64,000 nucleotides of DNA from Haliscomenobacter sp. Lineage in GTDB: Bacteria > Bacteroidota > Bacteroidia > Chitinophagales > Saprospiraceae. The translations under genes were made by a program, and so were the position numbers. Numbering within the stretch: the stretch's first letter is position 1; each line of letters opens with the position of its first letter. Under the pieces are notes generated by a model. The model was not told the origin of the DNA and ran no database searches. It was given only the letters and a program-made list of their open reading frames with translations. The stretch spans positions 202,108 to 266,107 of the forward strand of contig JADJPL010000010.1 of NCBI GenBank assembly GCA_016713275.1, in the 5' to 3' direction. Below, piece after piece: positions 26,197-35,939 of this stretch.

Positions 26197-28487
26197 TTAT
26201 TTCGAGTCGGCATGGTACGCCGCCAATCCAGCCATATCAACTACCTGCCGCACGGTGGCGCCAAGCTGAAGAATGTGGACTGGTTTGTTCAGCCCGAGCA
26301 AGATCGGCCCGATAATATCCATTTTGGCCGTATGGCCCAGCAAGTTGTACGCGATATTGGCGGCGGACAAATTGGGGAATATCAGCACGTTGGCCCGGTG
26401 GGGACCCAGCTTGGAAAATGGGAAAAATTGCTGACGGATTTCCGGGTTAAGCGCCATATGGGCCTGCATTTCGCCGTCGACAATCCAATCCGGGTGCCGC
26501 TGCTGCAAAATAGCGGTTGCCTGGCGCATCAGGATCGCCGATTCCCCTTTGGGAACCGACCCAAAGTTGGAATAGGTAAGCAGGGCTATTTTGGGCTGGA
26601 TGTTGAGGCTTTCCACTTCTTCGGCGACCAATTCCGTAATGTCGGCAATGTCTTCCGAGGTGAGGTGGTGGTTGATGGTCGTATCCGCCAGGAACAATGG
26701 CCCCTGCCGGGTAACAATGATGTGCATCCCAGCCACTTTCTTGACCCCTTTGCGCGGACCAATCACCTGCAAGGCCGGCTTGACGGTGTAGTTGTACTTT
26801 TTGGAAAGACCGCCCACCATAGCGTCTGCATCGCCGGCTTCCACCATCATGGCGCCATAATAACTCCGGCTGCGCATAATATCTTCTGCCTCAAGCATGG
26901 TAAACCCTTTTCGTTTTCGCTTTTCGTAGAAACGTTGGGCGTATTCCTCCAGCTTCGTTTTTCCTCCTCGGAAGAAGGAATATGCGGATCAATAATCAAT
27001 ACGTTAGGTAAAGCAATGCTGTATTCTTTTAACATCGCCTCGATTTTTTCCCGGTTTCCTAACAGGATGGGCTTGGCAACTTTTTCCTCCAGGGCAATCT
27101 GAGCCGCTTTCAGCACCGTCAGGTGTTCGGCATCCACAAACACGACGCGCCGGCGTTTGCCGCCTTGTTTGGCTTTGGTTTCGATAATGCGGGAAATGGC
27201 ATTGTCGTTCCCCAAACGAATGGCAAGCTCGCCGATATAGGCGTCCCAATCCGTGATCGGTTTTTGAGCAACACCCGAGTTCATGGCCGCTTCTGCCACT
27301 GCAGGAGCCACTGTCGTGATCAACCGGGGGTCGACCGGTTTCGGAATAATGTATTCCCGTCCGAATTTCAGGTTGGCATTGTCATAGGCCATGTTGACGA
27401 TGTCGGGGACTGGTTTTTTGGCCAGTTCCGCCAACGCTTTGACGGCGGCAAGTTTCATCGCCTCGTTGATCTCTGTGGCGCGGACATCCAGCGCTCCCCG
27501 GAAAATGTACGGGAACCCCAGTACGTTATTTACCTGATTGGGGTAGTCGGAACGGCCGGTAGCCATGATGCAATCCGGACGTGCCTCGGTAGCGTCGTCG
27601 TAGCCAATTTCCGGATTGGGGTTGGCCATAGCGAAAATAATGGGGTCTTTGGCCATCGTTTTCACATCTTCCTGGCTCAGCAGATTACCTTTAGACAGTC
27701 CGATAAACACGTCGGCGCCTTTAATGAGTTCGTGGAGAGAGGTATTGGCCGGCACGGTTCCATTGACAAACTCCGGCTTCTTGCCATCGAGATCGGTCCG
27801 GTCGGGGTGAATAAGCCCTTTGCTGTCGAACATGAAAATGTTTTTCTTCTGGGCCCCCAATGCCACGTAGATCCTGGTGCAGGAAATCGCCGAAGCGCCT
27901 GCGCCGCTAATGATCATTTTAACTTCGGCAATGTCTTTCTCGACGATTTCAAGGGCGTTAAGGAGGGCAGCCCCGCTGATGATCGCGGTGCCGTGCTGAT
28001 CGTCGTGCATCACCGGAATGTTCAGCTCTTTCTTTAGCCGCTCCTCAATTTCAAAACAAGCAGGCGCAGAAATATCTTCCAGGTTAACGCCGCCAAAAGT
28101 AGGTTCCAGAATCTTTACGGTACGGACAATCTCGTCGATGCTCTTGGTATTCAATTCGAGGTCGAAGCAATCGATATCCGCATATATCTTGAAGAGAAGG
28201 CCTTTCCCTTCCATGACGGGTTTCCCGGCTTCGGCGCCTATATCTCCCAAGCCAAGCACGGCAGTGCCATTGCTCACCACGGCAACCAGGTTGCCTTTAG
28301 CGGTGTATTTGTACACATCGCTGATGTCGTTGGCGATCGCCAGGCAGGGTTCGGCGACGCCGGGCGAATACGCAAGGGAAAGATCTCTTTGGTTAGCGGT
28401 CTCTTTGGTCGGAATGACTTCGATTTTACCCGGGCGGTCTTTGGAGTGGTAGTGTAGCGCTTCTTCTTTCAGCGAATGCTTTTCCAT
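26197..28487 (-). CDS. maeB: NADP-dependent malic enzyme, MaeB type with PTA-like domain (frameshifted)
   Basis: The enzyme decarboxylates malate to pyruvate. The N-terminal ~430 residues are the malic enzyme: [64 protein letters not shown] and [12 protein letters not shown] (NADP site). The C-terminal ~330 residues are a phosphotransacetylase-like domain ([49 protein letters not shown]), which in this family is regulatory and senses acetyl-CoA. The two halves lie in different frames because an A5 run (T5 at 26958-26962) is one base short. Repaired, the protein is about 763 residues, the normal length. Confidence 0.94.
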
Positions 28488-28733
28488 TGTGTTTTATCTG
28501 TTTGGACAACGATTAAAATAATGCAGTCTTTCGGGCTTTAAGGTCTTCAAAAATTTAGAAAACTTATAGGCTTTTTCCTTCTTTAAATAGGAAAGTTACT
28601 CAACTATTTTGACTTCTTTGCAGGTTAGGAAAATAAAATTTTGCCTATTTTGATTAGTTGTTGCAGGTTCTTTGTTTTAGAATTTTTATCTTTCTATCAA
28701 GCCTTGAGTTTTTACCTAAAACAACGATCTGTT

Positions 28734-31700
28734 ATGAATTGGAAAAACACCTTGCTCCTCAGTTTGCTGGTTTATCCGTGGGGTAGTTTGCTTCACAGCC
28801 AATCCCTGCCGCCGGTTGCTCCTTCATTTTACGCCAACATGGAATGGCGCAATATCGGACCATTGCGCGGGGGGCGCTCCCTGGGATGTGCAGGCAGTCC
28901 GGGACGGCCTAACGAATATTATTTCGGAGCCACCGGCGGAGGCTTGTGGAAAACGACCGACGGCGGGCAGAACTGGGCTCCGGTGACCGACGGAAAAGTG
29001 AGCAGTTCGTCGGTTGGCGCGGTAGCGGTAGCCGAAACCAATCCCGATGTGGTATACATCGGCATGGGGGAAACCCAATTAAGAGGTTCGATCACCCAGG
29101 GAGATGGCGTATACAAATCGACCGATGGCGGCAAATCGTGGAGGCATTTGGGATTGAAAGAAACGCAAGCCATTTCCAGAATCCGTATACACCCTACAAA
29201 TCCCGAGATCGTCTATGTGGCAGCGCTTGGCCACCCCTATGGCGATAACGAAGAACGCGGCGTGTTTCGCTCCACCGATGGTGGAAATACCTGGAAAAAG
29301 GTTCTTTATGCCGGTCCCAATGCGGGCGCGGCTGACCTGGTCATCGACCGCACCAACCCCAAGGTCTTATACGCCAGCACTTGGCAAGTATATCGCAAAG
29401 CCTGGAAAATGTGGGGCGGAGGAGAACAGTGCAAATTATTCAAATCAGTCGACGGTGGCGACACCTGGATCGACCTGAGCAAAAATCCGGGGATGCCATC
29501 CGGCCCGCTTGGAAAAATAGGGATAACCGTTTCGCCCGCAGATCCCAACCGGCTCTGGGCTATTGTGGAAGCTAATGAAGGCGGTGTTTTTCGCTCGGAC
29601 GATGGCGGCTGGACGTGGAAACGTACCAATGAGGAACGAAAGCTGCGCCAAAGGGCTTTCTACTACTCCCGGATCTATGCAGACCCCTGGGACCGGGAGA
29701 CCGTGTATTGCCTCAACGTGGGATTTTACAAATCCACCGATGGAGGGGTCAAATTTGACACCGAAATCCAACCGCCACATGGCGACAACCACGACCTGTG
29801 GATAGATCCCAACAACCCCCAGCGAATGATTAGTTCCAATGACGGAGGGGGAAACGTCTCTCTTAATGGAGGTCAAACCTGGACAGAGCAGGACTATTGT
29901 ACCACCCAACTCTACCATGTAACGACTACCAGTGATATTCCATACCATGTGGCAGGAGCTCAGCAAGACAATACCACCCTGGCCATTCCAAGCGATGGGT
30001 GGGGGCATATGCTGGCCCGCGGCGCCAACCATGGCTATTATTATACCGTAGGCGGTGGAGAAAGCGGGTACATTGCTCCTCATCCCACCAACCCGGATTT
30101 GTTTTATGCAGGCAGCCAGGGCGCTTTGCTTACCCGTTACGACCGCTCCAACGGCCAGATCCGGGATATTCAGGTCTATCCTCGCTTTTTTTCCGGCGAA
30201 CCCGCCAGCGCACTCCCGGAGCGTTGGCAATGGACCTATCCCATCGTTTTCTCCCCATTAGATTCCAAGGTGCTGTATACCTGCTCCCAACATGTCTGGA
30301 AGACTGTCAACGACGGCCAATCCTGGGAACGGATCAGCCCCGACCTGACGTATGCCGACCCGGAAACCCTGGGACTGAGTGGGGGCGTGATCACCAATGA
30401 CATGAATGGCCCGGAAATTTACGCCACCGTTTTTGCGCTGGCCCCTTCTTTCCACGACATCAATACCCTTTGGGCGGGCTCTGACGACGGGAAAATCCAC
30501 ATTACCCGCAATGGAGGGAAAACCTGGACCGACATCACCCCCAAAGACCTTCCCAAATTCAGCCGGGTGAGTATTATCGACGCTTCCAGGCACGATTCCG
30601 GAACCGCTTATGTCGCAGCGAACCGCTACCAGGTAGACGATCGTCAGCCATACGTATTCCGAACCACAGATTACGGAAAAACCTGGACCAAAATCGTAAC
30701 CGGCATCCAGGACGGCCATTTTGCCAGAGCAGTACGCGAAGATCCCATCCGCAAAGGCCTTTTATTTCTGGGCACGGAGCATGGGGCCTATGTTTCCTTT
30801 AACAACGGGGATTCCTGGCAATCGATTCAGTTGAACCTCCCGGATACGCCAATCCGGGATCTGGTCGTAAAGGACAACGATGTCGTATTGGGAACCCACG
30901 GCCGCGGGTTCTGGATTCTCGATGATATTGGGCCCTTACGGCAGCATCAGCCAGGAATGGAAAAACAAAAAGCCGCTTTTTTTCAACCCGCTGACCCGAT
31001 CCGGGGCGTTTACCCGGCTGTTTTTCAGTATTACCTCGCGGGGTCCTTACCAGACAGCCTTACGATTGAGATATTAGATGGAGCAGGCGCCTCGATTCGT
31101 TCTTTTACCGGAAAGAAGGCCGCTTCCGGCGACCCCGGCGCCAGACAGCGCAATCCGGCAGTTAAGGAGGGATTAAACCAATTTGCATGGGATTTGCGCT
31201 ATCCGGGCGCCACGGTCTTCGATGGGATGATTATCTGGAGCGCCCGTCCGGCTCAGGGCCCCTTGGCGCCTTTAGGCAATTACCAGGTCCGGTTTACTGC
31301 CGGGGAGTATTCCCAAATGCATCCGTTTCGCATTCAAATGAATCCAAACTGGAAGGGCATTGCCGAAGCCGATTTAAAGGCTCAATTTGATCTGGCTATT
31401 CAGATCCGGGACAAAGTGAGCGAGGCCAATGAGGCCGTCATTCGGATACGGGAACTAAAAAAGCAAATCGGCGAACGGAGTAAAGCCCTTTCCGATGCAG
31501 CGATTCAAAGTAGTTTAAAGGCGCTTGAAACCAAACTTGGCGCGATCGAGGAAGACCTCTACCAGGTGCGCAATCAAAGCAGCCAGGACCCGTTAAACTT
31601 TCCGATCAAACTCAATAACCGGCTTGCCGCGCTGCAGCGCTCGGTTGAAACAGGCGACAACAAGCCAACGGATGGCGCCTTCAAGGTGTTTACCGAACTG

Positions 31701-31808
31701 AGCAACGAACTAGCAGGCCATATGAAAAAACTTCAATCCCTTTTTCAAACCGATCTGGTTTCCCTGAATAAGTTACTGGATGAAAAAGGGGTAGAACTGC
31801 TCAAGTAA
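28734..31808 (+). CDS. Secreted BNR/VPS10-like repeat beta-propeller protein
   Basis: The protein has about 1024 residues with a signal peptide (MNWKNTLLLSLLVYPWGSLLHSQ); I chose the ATG at 28734, since the longer frame starts in non-coding-looking sequence. It carries many Asp-box repeats (S/TDGGxxW: KTTDGGQNW, KSTDGGKSW, RSTDGGNTW, KSVDGGDTW, RSDDGGWTW, NDGQSW, RNGGKTW, TTDYGKTW), giving one or two beta-propellers of sialidase/sortilin type. The last ~300 residues contain a beta-sandwich and an alpha-helical tail (IQIRDKVSEANEAVIRIRELKKQI). This is the common glycosyl-hydrolase-annotated WD40/YVTN/BNR-like family of Bacteroidota, but no sialidase catalytic set is visible. The function is unknown. 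Confidence 0.82.
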   Translation: MNWKNTLLLSLLVYPWGSLLHSQSLPPVAPSFYANMEWRNIGPLRGGRSLGCAGSPGRPNEYYFGATGGGLWKTTDGGQNWAPVTDGKVSSSSVGAVAVAETNPDVVYIGMGETQLRGSITQGDGVYKSTDGGKSWRHLGLKETQAISRIRIHPTNPEIVYVAALGHPYGDNEERGVFRSTDGGNTWKKVLYAGPNAGAADLVIDRTNPKVLYASTWQVYRKAWKMWGGGEQCKLFKSVDGGDTWIDLSKNPGMPSGPLGKIGITVSPADPNRLWAIVEANEGGVFRSDDGGWTWKRTNEERKLRQRAFYYSRIYADPWDRETVYCLNVGFYKSTDGGVKFDTEIQPPHGDNHDLWIDPNNPQRMISSNDGGGNVSLNGGQTWTEQDYCTTQLYHVTTTSDIPYHVAGAQQDNTTLAIPSDGWGHMLARGANHGYYYTVGGGESGYIAPHPTNPDLFYAGSQGALLTRYDRSNGQIRDIQVYPRFFSGEPASALPERWQWTYPIVFSPLDSKVLYTCSQHVWKTVNDGQSWERISPDLTYADPETLGLSGGVITNDMNGPEIYATVFALAPSFHDINTLWAGSDDGKIHITRNGGKTWTDITPKDLPKFSRVSIIDASRHDSGTAYVAANRYQVDDRQPYVFRTTDYGKTWTKIVTGIQDGHFARAVREDPIRKGLLFLGTEHGAYVSFNNGDSWQSIQLNLPDTPIRDLVVKDNDVVLGTHGRGFWILDDIGPLRQHQPGMEKQKAAFFQPADPIRGVYPAVFQYYLAGSLPDSLTIEILDGAGASIRSFTGKKAASGDPGARQRNPAVKEGLNQFAWDLRYPGATVFDGMIIWSARPAQGPLAPLGNYQVRFTAGEYSQMHPFRIQMNPNWKGIAEADLKAQFDLAIQIRDKVSEANEAVIRIRELKKQIGERSKALSDAAIQSSLKALETKLGAIEEDLYQVRNQSSQDPLNFPIKLNNRLAALQRSVETGDNKPTDGAFKVFTELSNELAGHMKKLQSLFQTDLVSLNKLLDEKGVELLK

Positions 31809-31824
31809 GTGCCCCCCAACTGGA

Positions 31825-31891
31825 GGCCTGTCCCAACAAGCTGACTGTTTTTTGGCTGCTTTGACTAAAAAACGGACTTTTGGGACAGGCC
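31825..31891. repeat. Nested inverted repeat
   Basis: GGCCTGTCCCAA at 31825-31836 pairs perfectly with TTGGGACAGGCC at 31880-31891. Inside it GTTTTTT (31847-31853) pairs with AAAAAAC (31867-31873). It lies between the convergent ends of the BNR-repeat gene and the GNAT gene, so it may be a bidirectional terminator; the outer arms without an adjacent T-tract would also fit a small MITE-like hairpin. Confidence 0.5.
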
Positions 31892-31938
31892 CGGTTCCGT
31901 TTTCATGCCTGGAGAAGGAAGGTGGTCTATCGTGTGTT

Positions 31939-32469
31939 TTACGCTTCTTGCCGGACTGCTTTCTTCCATTGCCAAAGAATCCCGTCCTCCGGATCAAACA
32001 TCTCTTCAATAAAAGCAAACCCGCATTTTTTTAACACCTGGGTTGACGGGCTCACAAACGATAGCGTATGCGCTTTGATCTCTTTCACCTCCGGGAATTG
32101 GGCGGCATGGTCAATTAACCCAATGGTCAACTCGGTGGCGTACCCCCGGTTTCGGTAATCCGGAGCAATTTCATAGCCGATTTCGACTTGTCCGTTTTTG
32201 TTTGGCCTGCCTTTATATCCACAAGAGCCTATGAGCAGGGGCTCCGATTTCAGGAGCACCAGATAGGACCACCAGGTATAGCCTTCCGGATCTTCCATGG
32301 CCTGTTTCAAGGTATACTCATAAATTTCGAGGCCAAATGAATTCCAATGTGGAGCAATCTTAGCCTGGATAAAACGACTTAAGTCTTGGTCTCCTTTCAA
32401 TATGGAGCGGCAGATCGCTTCGTTACAGGCGAGTAGTTCGAGACGGGGTGTTTCAATTACAAAAGCCAT
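31939..32469 (-). CDS. GNAT-family N-acetyltransferase
   Basis: The 176-residue protein is of the RimJ/RimL-like Acetyltransf_3 type. It begins ETPRLELLACNEAICRSIL; the acetyl-CoA-binding region is EIGYEIAPDYRNRGYATELTIGLIDHA, with the (Q/R)xxGx(G/A) motif as RNRGYA, and the C-terminal part is THTLSFVSPSTQVLKKCGFAFIEE. The substrate may be a ribosomal protein N-terminus or a small molecule; this cannot be told. It stands alone between repeat elements. Confidence 0.85.
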   Translation of the reverse strand: MAFVIETPRLELLACNEAICRSILKGDQDLSRFIQAKIAPHWNSFGLEIYEYTLKQAMEDPEGYTWWSYLVLLKSEPLLIGSCGYKGRPNKNGQVEIGYEIAPDYRNRGYATELTIGLIDHAAQFPEVKEIKAHTLSFVSPSTQVLKKCGFAFIEEMFDPEDGILWQWKKAVRQEA

Positions 32470-32480
32470 ACTAAATAGAC

Positions 32481-32696
32481 ATTAGACGTTAGAGGTTGGA
32501 CGTTAGAAATTCGCACCTTCTAAAGTGAGGTAATTTGAGGATTTTAAGGAGGAAAGTTAAGCGGGGATTCCGATATTTTTTTAACAATGGTATCCATAAA
32601 ATTATCCCGGAGAGAAGACGGTGGGTGAAAACTTTCTGCCAGCCTATGTATCCATTACGCTTATTCGCCCCAACCTCTAACCTCTAACCTCTATCC
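32481..32696. repeat. Short-unit arrays in inverted orientation
   Basis: At 32481-32508 variants of TTAGACGTTAGAGGTTGG occur, and at 32671-32693 there is CAACCTCTAACCTCTAACCTCT, the reverse complement of the GTTAGAGGTT unit. The two arrays bracket about 165 bp without a gene, and the right one overlaps the last codons of the channel/aldolase ORF. The sequence between holds nothing else I can identify. Confidence 0.5.
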
Positions 32697-34338
32697 CGCT
32701 TTGCCTGGCAGCCTCCTGAAGCAAGGCCGAGTCGGACGCGTAGCAAACGATATCAAAGCCCATAGCGGCGAGTTCTCTGGCGTACAGCAGATTTGCCGAA
32801 AAAATTACCGCGAGTTTATTGGTTTTTTGGCAGGCATGGAGCACGCGGTGAATCACCTTTAGCATCTCCGGGTCATGGATATCGCCCAACCGGGACAGGC
32901 CCATACTGACGCTGAGGTCGTATGGCCCAATAAACAACCCGCTGACTCCGGGCACGTCCAGGAAGGATTCCAGATTTTCAGCTGCCTGGGCCGTTTCGAT
33001 CATTGGAAGGGCGAGTATTTTATCATTGGATTCCCTTACATAATCGGGACCAAAGACCAGGGATGCGCGAATAGGGCCATAGCTGCGGTATCCAAGGGGT
33101 GGATAACGGCAAGCGCCAACAAATGCTTCTACTTCCTGCCGGGTATTCAAGCCAGGGCAAATAACGCCGGAAGCCCCGGCGTCCAGCACGTGCATGATCA
33201 CGGCGGGATCGTTCCATGGAAGGCGGACGAAGGCTTTGGCCGGCGTACCGGAAATGGCCTGGAGCATGGCGAAAGCCCCCTGGAAATCCATCAACCCGTG
33301 CTGCATATCAATGGTGACCGAGTCAAATCCGGATCTTGCCATAATTTCGGCGGTCCAAAAAAAGAAAAGCCCGGCCAGGCGGCGGTCTTTTAGGTATACT
33401 TGTGGATAATGAGATTCGCCCAACCGGGTAAGGCTGTTGCTTACGAGAATAACCCGGAGCATGATAGCGGCAACCAGCAGGTAGGACACGAGGTAGATTT
33501 TGTCCATTAACACCATGTAGCCGACATCGGGTAGCGCCGACCCATAGGATTGCTGAAGAAACACGCAGCTCAACAACCCGCCGATGGGAAGGGAAATCCG
33601 CGCGTCGATATAGGGCGGGAAGATAAACAAACCGCCCAGGCTGGCCAGGATGACCACCAACAAAGGCAGCATCAGTTTGAGCGTAAAATAACTCCTGGGG
33701 CGGTTGATATTCAGAAGAAAGGTAAAATTGCTAAAAACGGTGGCGGACCGGTTCGGCTCTCCAAAATCGGTGCGGTAGGCATTGTGATGGGAGGACATTT
33801 TTGCGCCATCGATTGACCATCCGGGAATGCTGAAATCTTCCCGGATGAGGTATCGTCCCGTATCCGGCAGATATACCAGGGAGTCTACCGGATAATCCAC
33901 ATTCTCAATACGAATTTCAAGGGTGTGCTTGTCAAGGGGGAAATGGGCCAATTGGAACGAATGGTAAAACCTGCCCTCAATGCGCATTCCGTTGTAAAAA
34001 TAACCGTTGTCGAGTTCTTTGGGTTCTTCGTAGAAGAGCTCTTTGGTAAAGCCCCATTTTTCTACGGCGTTGACAAACTCAATATTCTCCGGGTTGATAT
34101 CGCCTTTCCAGCGAAACCAAAGGTAGAAGTCCGCATAATACGAGTAGGCGTTGATGTTCAGATCGTACACATTCATCAAGTAGATGCCGGTGTAGACTTT
34201 TTGTGGGTGGGGGATATCCTGAGAAGGGGTGTTGGCCTGAAGCAAAAGCACCCCATGCAGAAAGAGGAGGAAAAGAAACGCCCGGCGTCCAACAGAGCAA
34301 GTCTGCAAAACGGAATATATGGATGCGCCCCCGGCCAT
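32677..34338 (-). CDS. Ligand-gated ion channel fused to HpcH/HpaI-type aldolase
   Basis: The 553-codon ORF joins two unrelated proteins in frame. Residues ~25-310 are a bacterial pentameric ligand-gated channel: signal peptide (FLFLLFLHGVLLLQA), extracellular domain (YTGIYLMNVYDLNINAYSYYADFYLWFRWKG, FQLAHFPLDKHTLEIRIENVDYP), then three helices (SYFTLKLMLPLLVVILASLGG, DARISLPIGGLLSCVFLQQSYG, LMDKIYLVSYLLVAAIMLRVI). At about LAGLFFFW, where the fourth helix should begin, the sequence turns into AEIMARSGFDSVTIDMQHG, an HpcH/HpaI aldolase missing only its first ~25 residues. FVRLPWND, MIETAQAAENL and GPYDLSVSMG keep the catalytic Arg and metal ligands. The start ATG overlaps the upstream gene's TGA, so translation is coupled. 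Either a real fusion or a deletion joining two genes. Confidence 0.75.
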   Translation of the reverse strand: MAGGASIYSVLQTCSVGRRAFLFLLFLHGVLLLQANTPSQDIPHPQKVYTGIYLMNVYDLNINAYSYYADFYLWFRWKGDINPENIEFVNAVEKWGFTKELFYEEPKELDNGYFYNGMRIEGRFYHSFQLAHFPLDKHTLEIRIENVDYPVDSLVYLPDTGRYLIREDFSIPGWSIDGAKMSSHHNAYRTDFGEPNRSATVFSNFTFLLNINRPRSYFTLKLMLPLLVVILASLGGLFIFPPYIDARISLPIGGLLSCVFLQQSYGSALPDVGYMVLMDKIYLVSYLLVAAIMLRVILVSNSLTRLGESHYPQVYLKDRRLAGLFFFWTAEIMARSGFDSVTIDMQHGLMDFQGAFAMLQAISGTPAKAFVRLPWNDPAVIMHVLDAGASGVICPGLNTRQEVEAFVGACRYPPLGYRSYGPIRASLVFGPDYVRESNDKILALPMIETAQAAENLESFLDVPGVSGLFIGPYDLSVSMGLSRLGDIHDPEMLKVIHRVLHACQKTNKLAVIFSANLLYARELAAMGFDIVCYASDSALLQEAARQSGIEVRG

Positions 34339-35581
34339 CAAAGCCGTTCTTCGGATTTTTCCAGTTGACGGCCGCCCGGCTGGAAACGAAAAGCATGGTA
34401 CGTACGAATAACCTTAACCCGGCTTAAGCGGTAAAACACCCGCATTCTGGCCGTTACCTGGGCATCGAGCCATTCTCTTATGGGTTCGAGGCGGTATACC
34501 AGAACGATGAAGAAAACAACAAACAACAGCGCGCCTATTGCCGCTTCCAATGGGCTAAGGCTCCTTGGCCCCAGAATCCGGGAAATACCCAAGCCGGTCC
34601 AGGTACCGTACAGCAATACGTAGTGTACGGAGTAAATCGTAAGGGTTTCGCTTCCAATAGTCAGGAACAGCTTCGGGATATACCGGTAAAAGAGTTGGGT
34701 GAACCAGATAAAAAGCGCAATTACGATCAATACATGGCCCAGTCTCCAGAAAAGCCAGTTGTCATTAGCTAGTTCGAGTATGTTGTTCAAGCCGGTAAGT
34801 TCATGGAGGTTGATCAGGGCCCTGGTAGACGTTTTGCTTAGCCAAACCCCGGTAAGGAAAAGAGCCAGGCCAGACCACGGCGTCCGGTACCACTGGGTCT
34901 GCTTATGGAGGTGCCAGCCGAGGACGCCGCCAAGCAGGGCATACCCAATCCAGGGAATCGGCGTGAACACCGATCCGTTCGCCATGGTCAGGTAATTTTG
35001 AAGAAATAGCGGAAGGAAGGACCAGTCGGCATTGGAAACCATCGGATAAAGAAAGAAAACCCCTAATCCGCCGACGCCTAAAAGGACGGGGAAAGACCAT
35101 TGCAGCTTTTGGGATAACGCATAAGCTCCGATCAGCGCCAGAATAGCGATCCCAATATTGTGAAGAACATCCAGGGTAATGAAAGAGTTATAAAACTGAA
35201 AAACGAGTACGGCAAAAACATTCCACTTCAGTAAATACCCCAGGGCTACCAAAAATAATCCGCGCCGTATTCCTTTTTTTACCCGGAAATTTTCCTTTAG
35301 CGGCCTTCCGTCTTTAAGAAGAAGGAACACAAAGATCAACCCACTGGCCGTAAAGAAAATTGGCGCGGTCATTCCCCGCATGAAACTCCAGGTAGCAAAA
35401 ATAGGGAGGAAAGGTCGCGATAGGTATCCGCAAGCAAGGTATCCACAAAGTGGCCTTGCAGCATCATAAGAATGGCGTATGCCCGCAGCGCATCAATGAA
35501 GATAAGACGTTTGGAAGAGGAAGACGCAACAGAAGCGACAGCTTGGTTCAATTCCTTGGACTTTGGTTCGAAATATGGCAA
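34338..35581 (-). CDS. Heparan-alpha-glucosaminide acetyltransferase-like/acyltransferase membrane protein (frameshifted)
   Basis: The protein has about 414 residues and some ten to twelve transmembrane helices. The start (KRLIFIDALRAYAILMMLQGHFVDTLL) and the following MRGMTAPIFFTASGLIFVFLLL match the HGSNAT/DUF1624-like or acyltransferase-3-like families, where the FIDALRAYAI-x-QGH His region is the acyl-transfer site. The first ~65 residues are in another frame: one C is missing at GGG (plus 35404-35406), and restoring it reads LSSPIFATWSFMRGMTAP. The stop overlaps the start of the channel/aldolase ORF (TGATG). The transferred group and acceptor are unknown. Confidence 0.75.
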
Positions 35582-35939
35582 AATGCGGTTTTATCCCCAG
35601 GGTGGGGCGTTCTAATACCCCACGAAATTAATCACGTTAACCCATTTCCAGGAGGATTAGTTCATTTTTTTGCGATAATCCCTTGTTAAAGCGAATTCCA
35701 ACGTATTTTTGAATAGACTTGTTGCGACGGGTCAGCGTGGTGGGAAAAATGAGCTATTTTCTGTCCACACGAAGGCTTTTTGAGGGAGCATAGCCGAGCT
35801 AAGTGACCGAAAAAAGGCGCAGTGTGGGCGGAAAATAGCCATTTTAAACCCGCGATGATCCCGTCGCAACAAGTCTAATAGCCCAAACGACGCCCGACGG
35901 AAGTGCACACATTCTCTACGCCAATAAAACCTATATACG
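35582..35939. other. Intergenic region with MITE-like element
   Basis: Apart from the inverted-repeat element at 35714-35877, this 358-bp stretch between divergent genes contains only AT-rich sequence at its edges. No ORF with coding character or clear promoter could be identified. Confidence 0.4.
35714..35877. mobile_element. MITE-like inverted-repeat element with TA ends
   Basis: TAGACTTGTTGCGACGGG (35714-35731) and its exact reverse complement (35860-35877) enclose about 128 bp that also pairs imperfectly with itself (GCTATTTTC...GAAAATAGC and CCACAC...GTGTGG arms). Each outer end is TA, so the unit can be read as 16-bp inverted repeats flanked by a TA duplication, the insertion habit of IS630/Tc1-mariner elements. 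No transposase is present, so it would be a non-autonomous MITE. No other copy is in this window. Confidence 0.6.

Noticed and set aside
26212..28037. Long plus-strand ORFs of 296 and 304 codons
   Set aside because: They are antisense to maeB, which has clear family motifs in both halves; their translations are rich in His/Gly/Arg with no recognisable domain.
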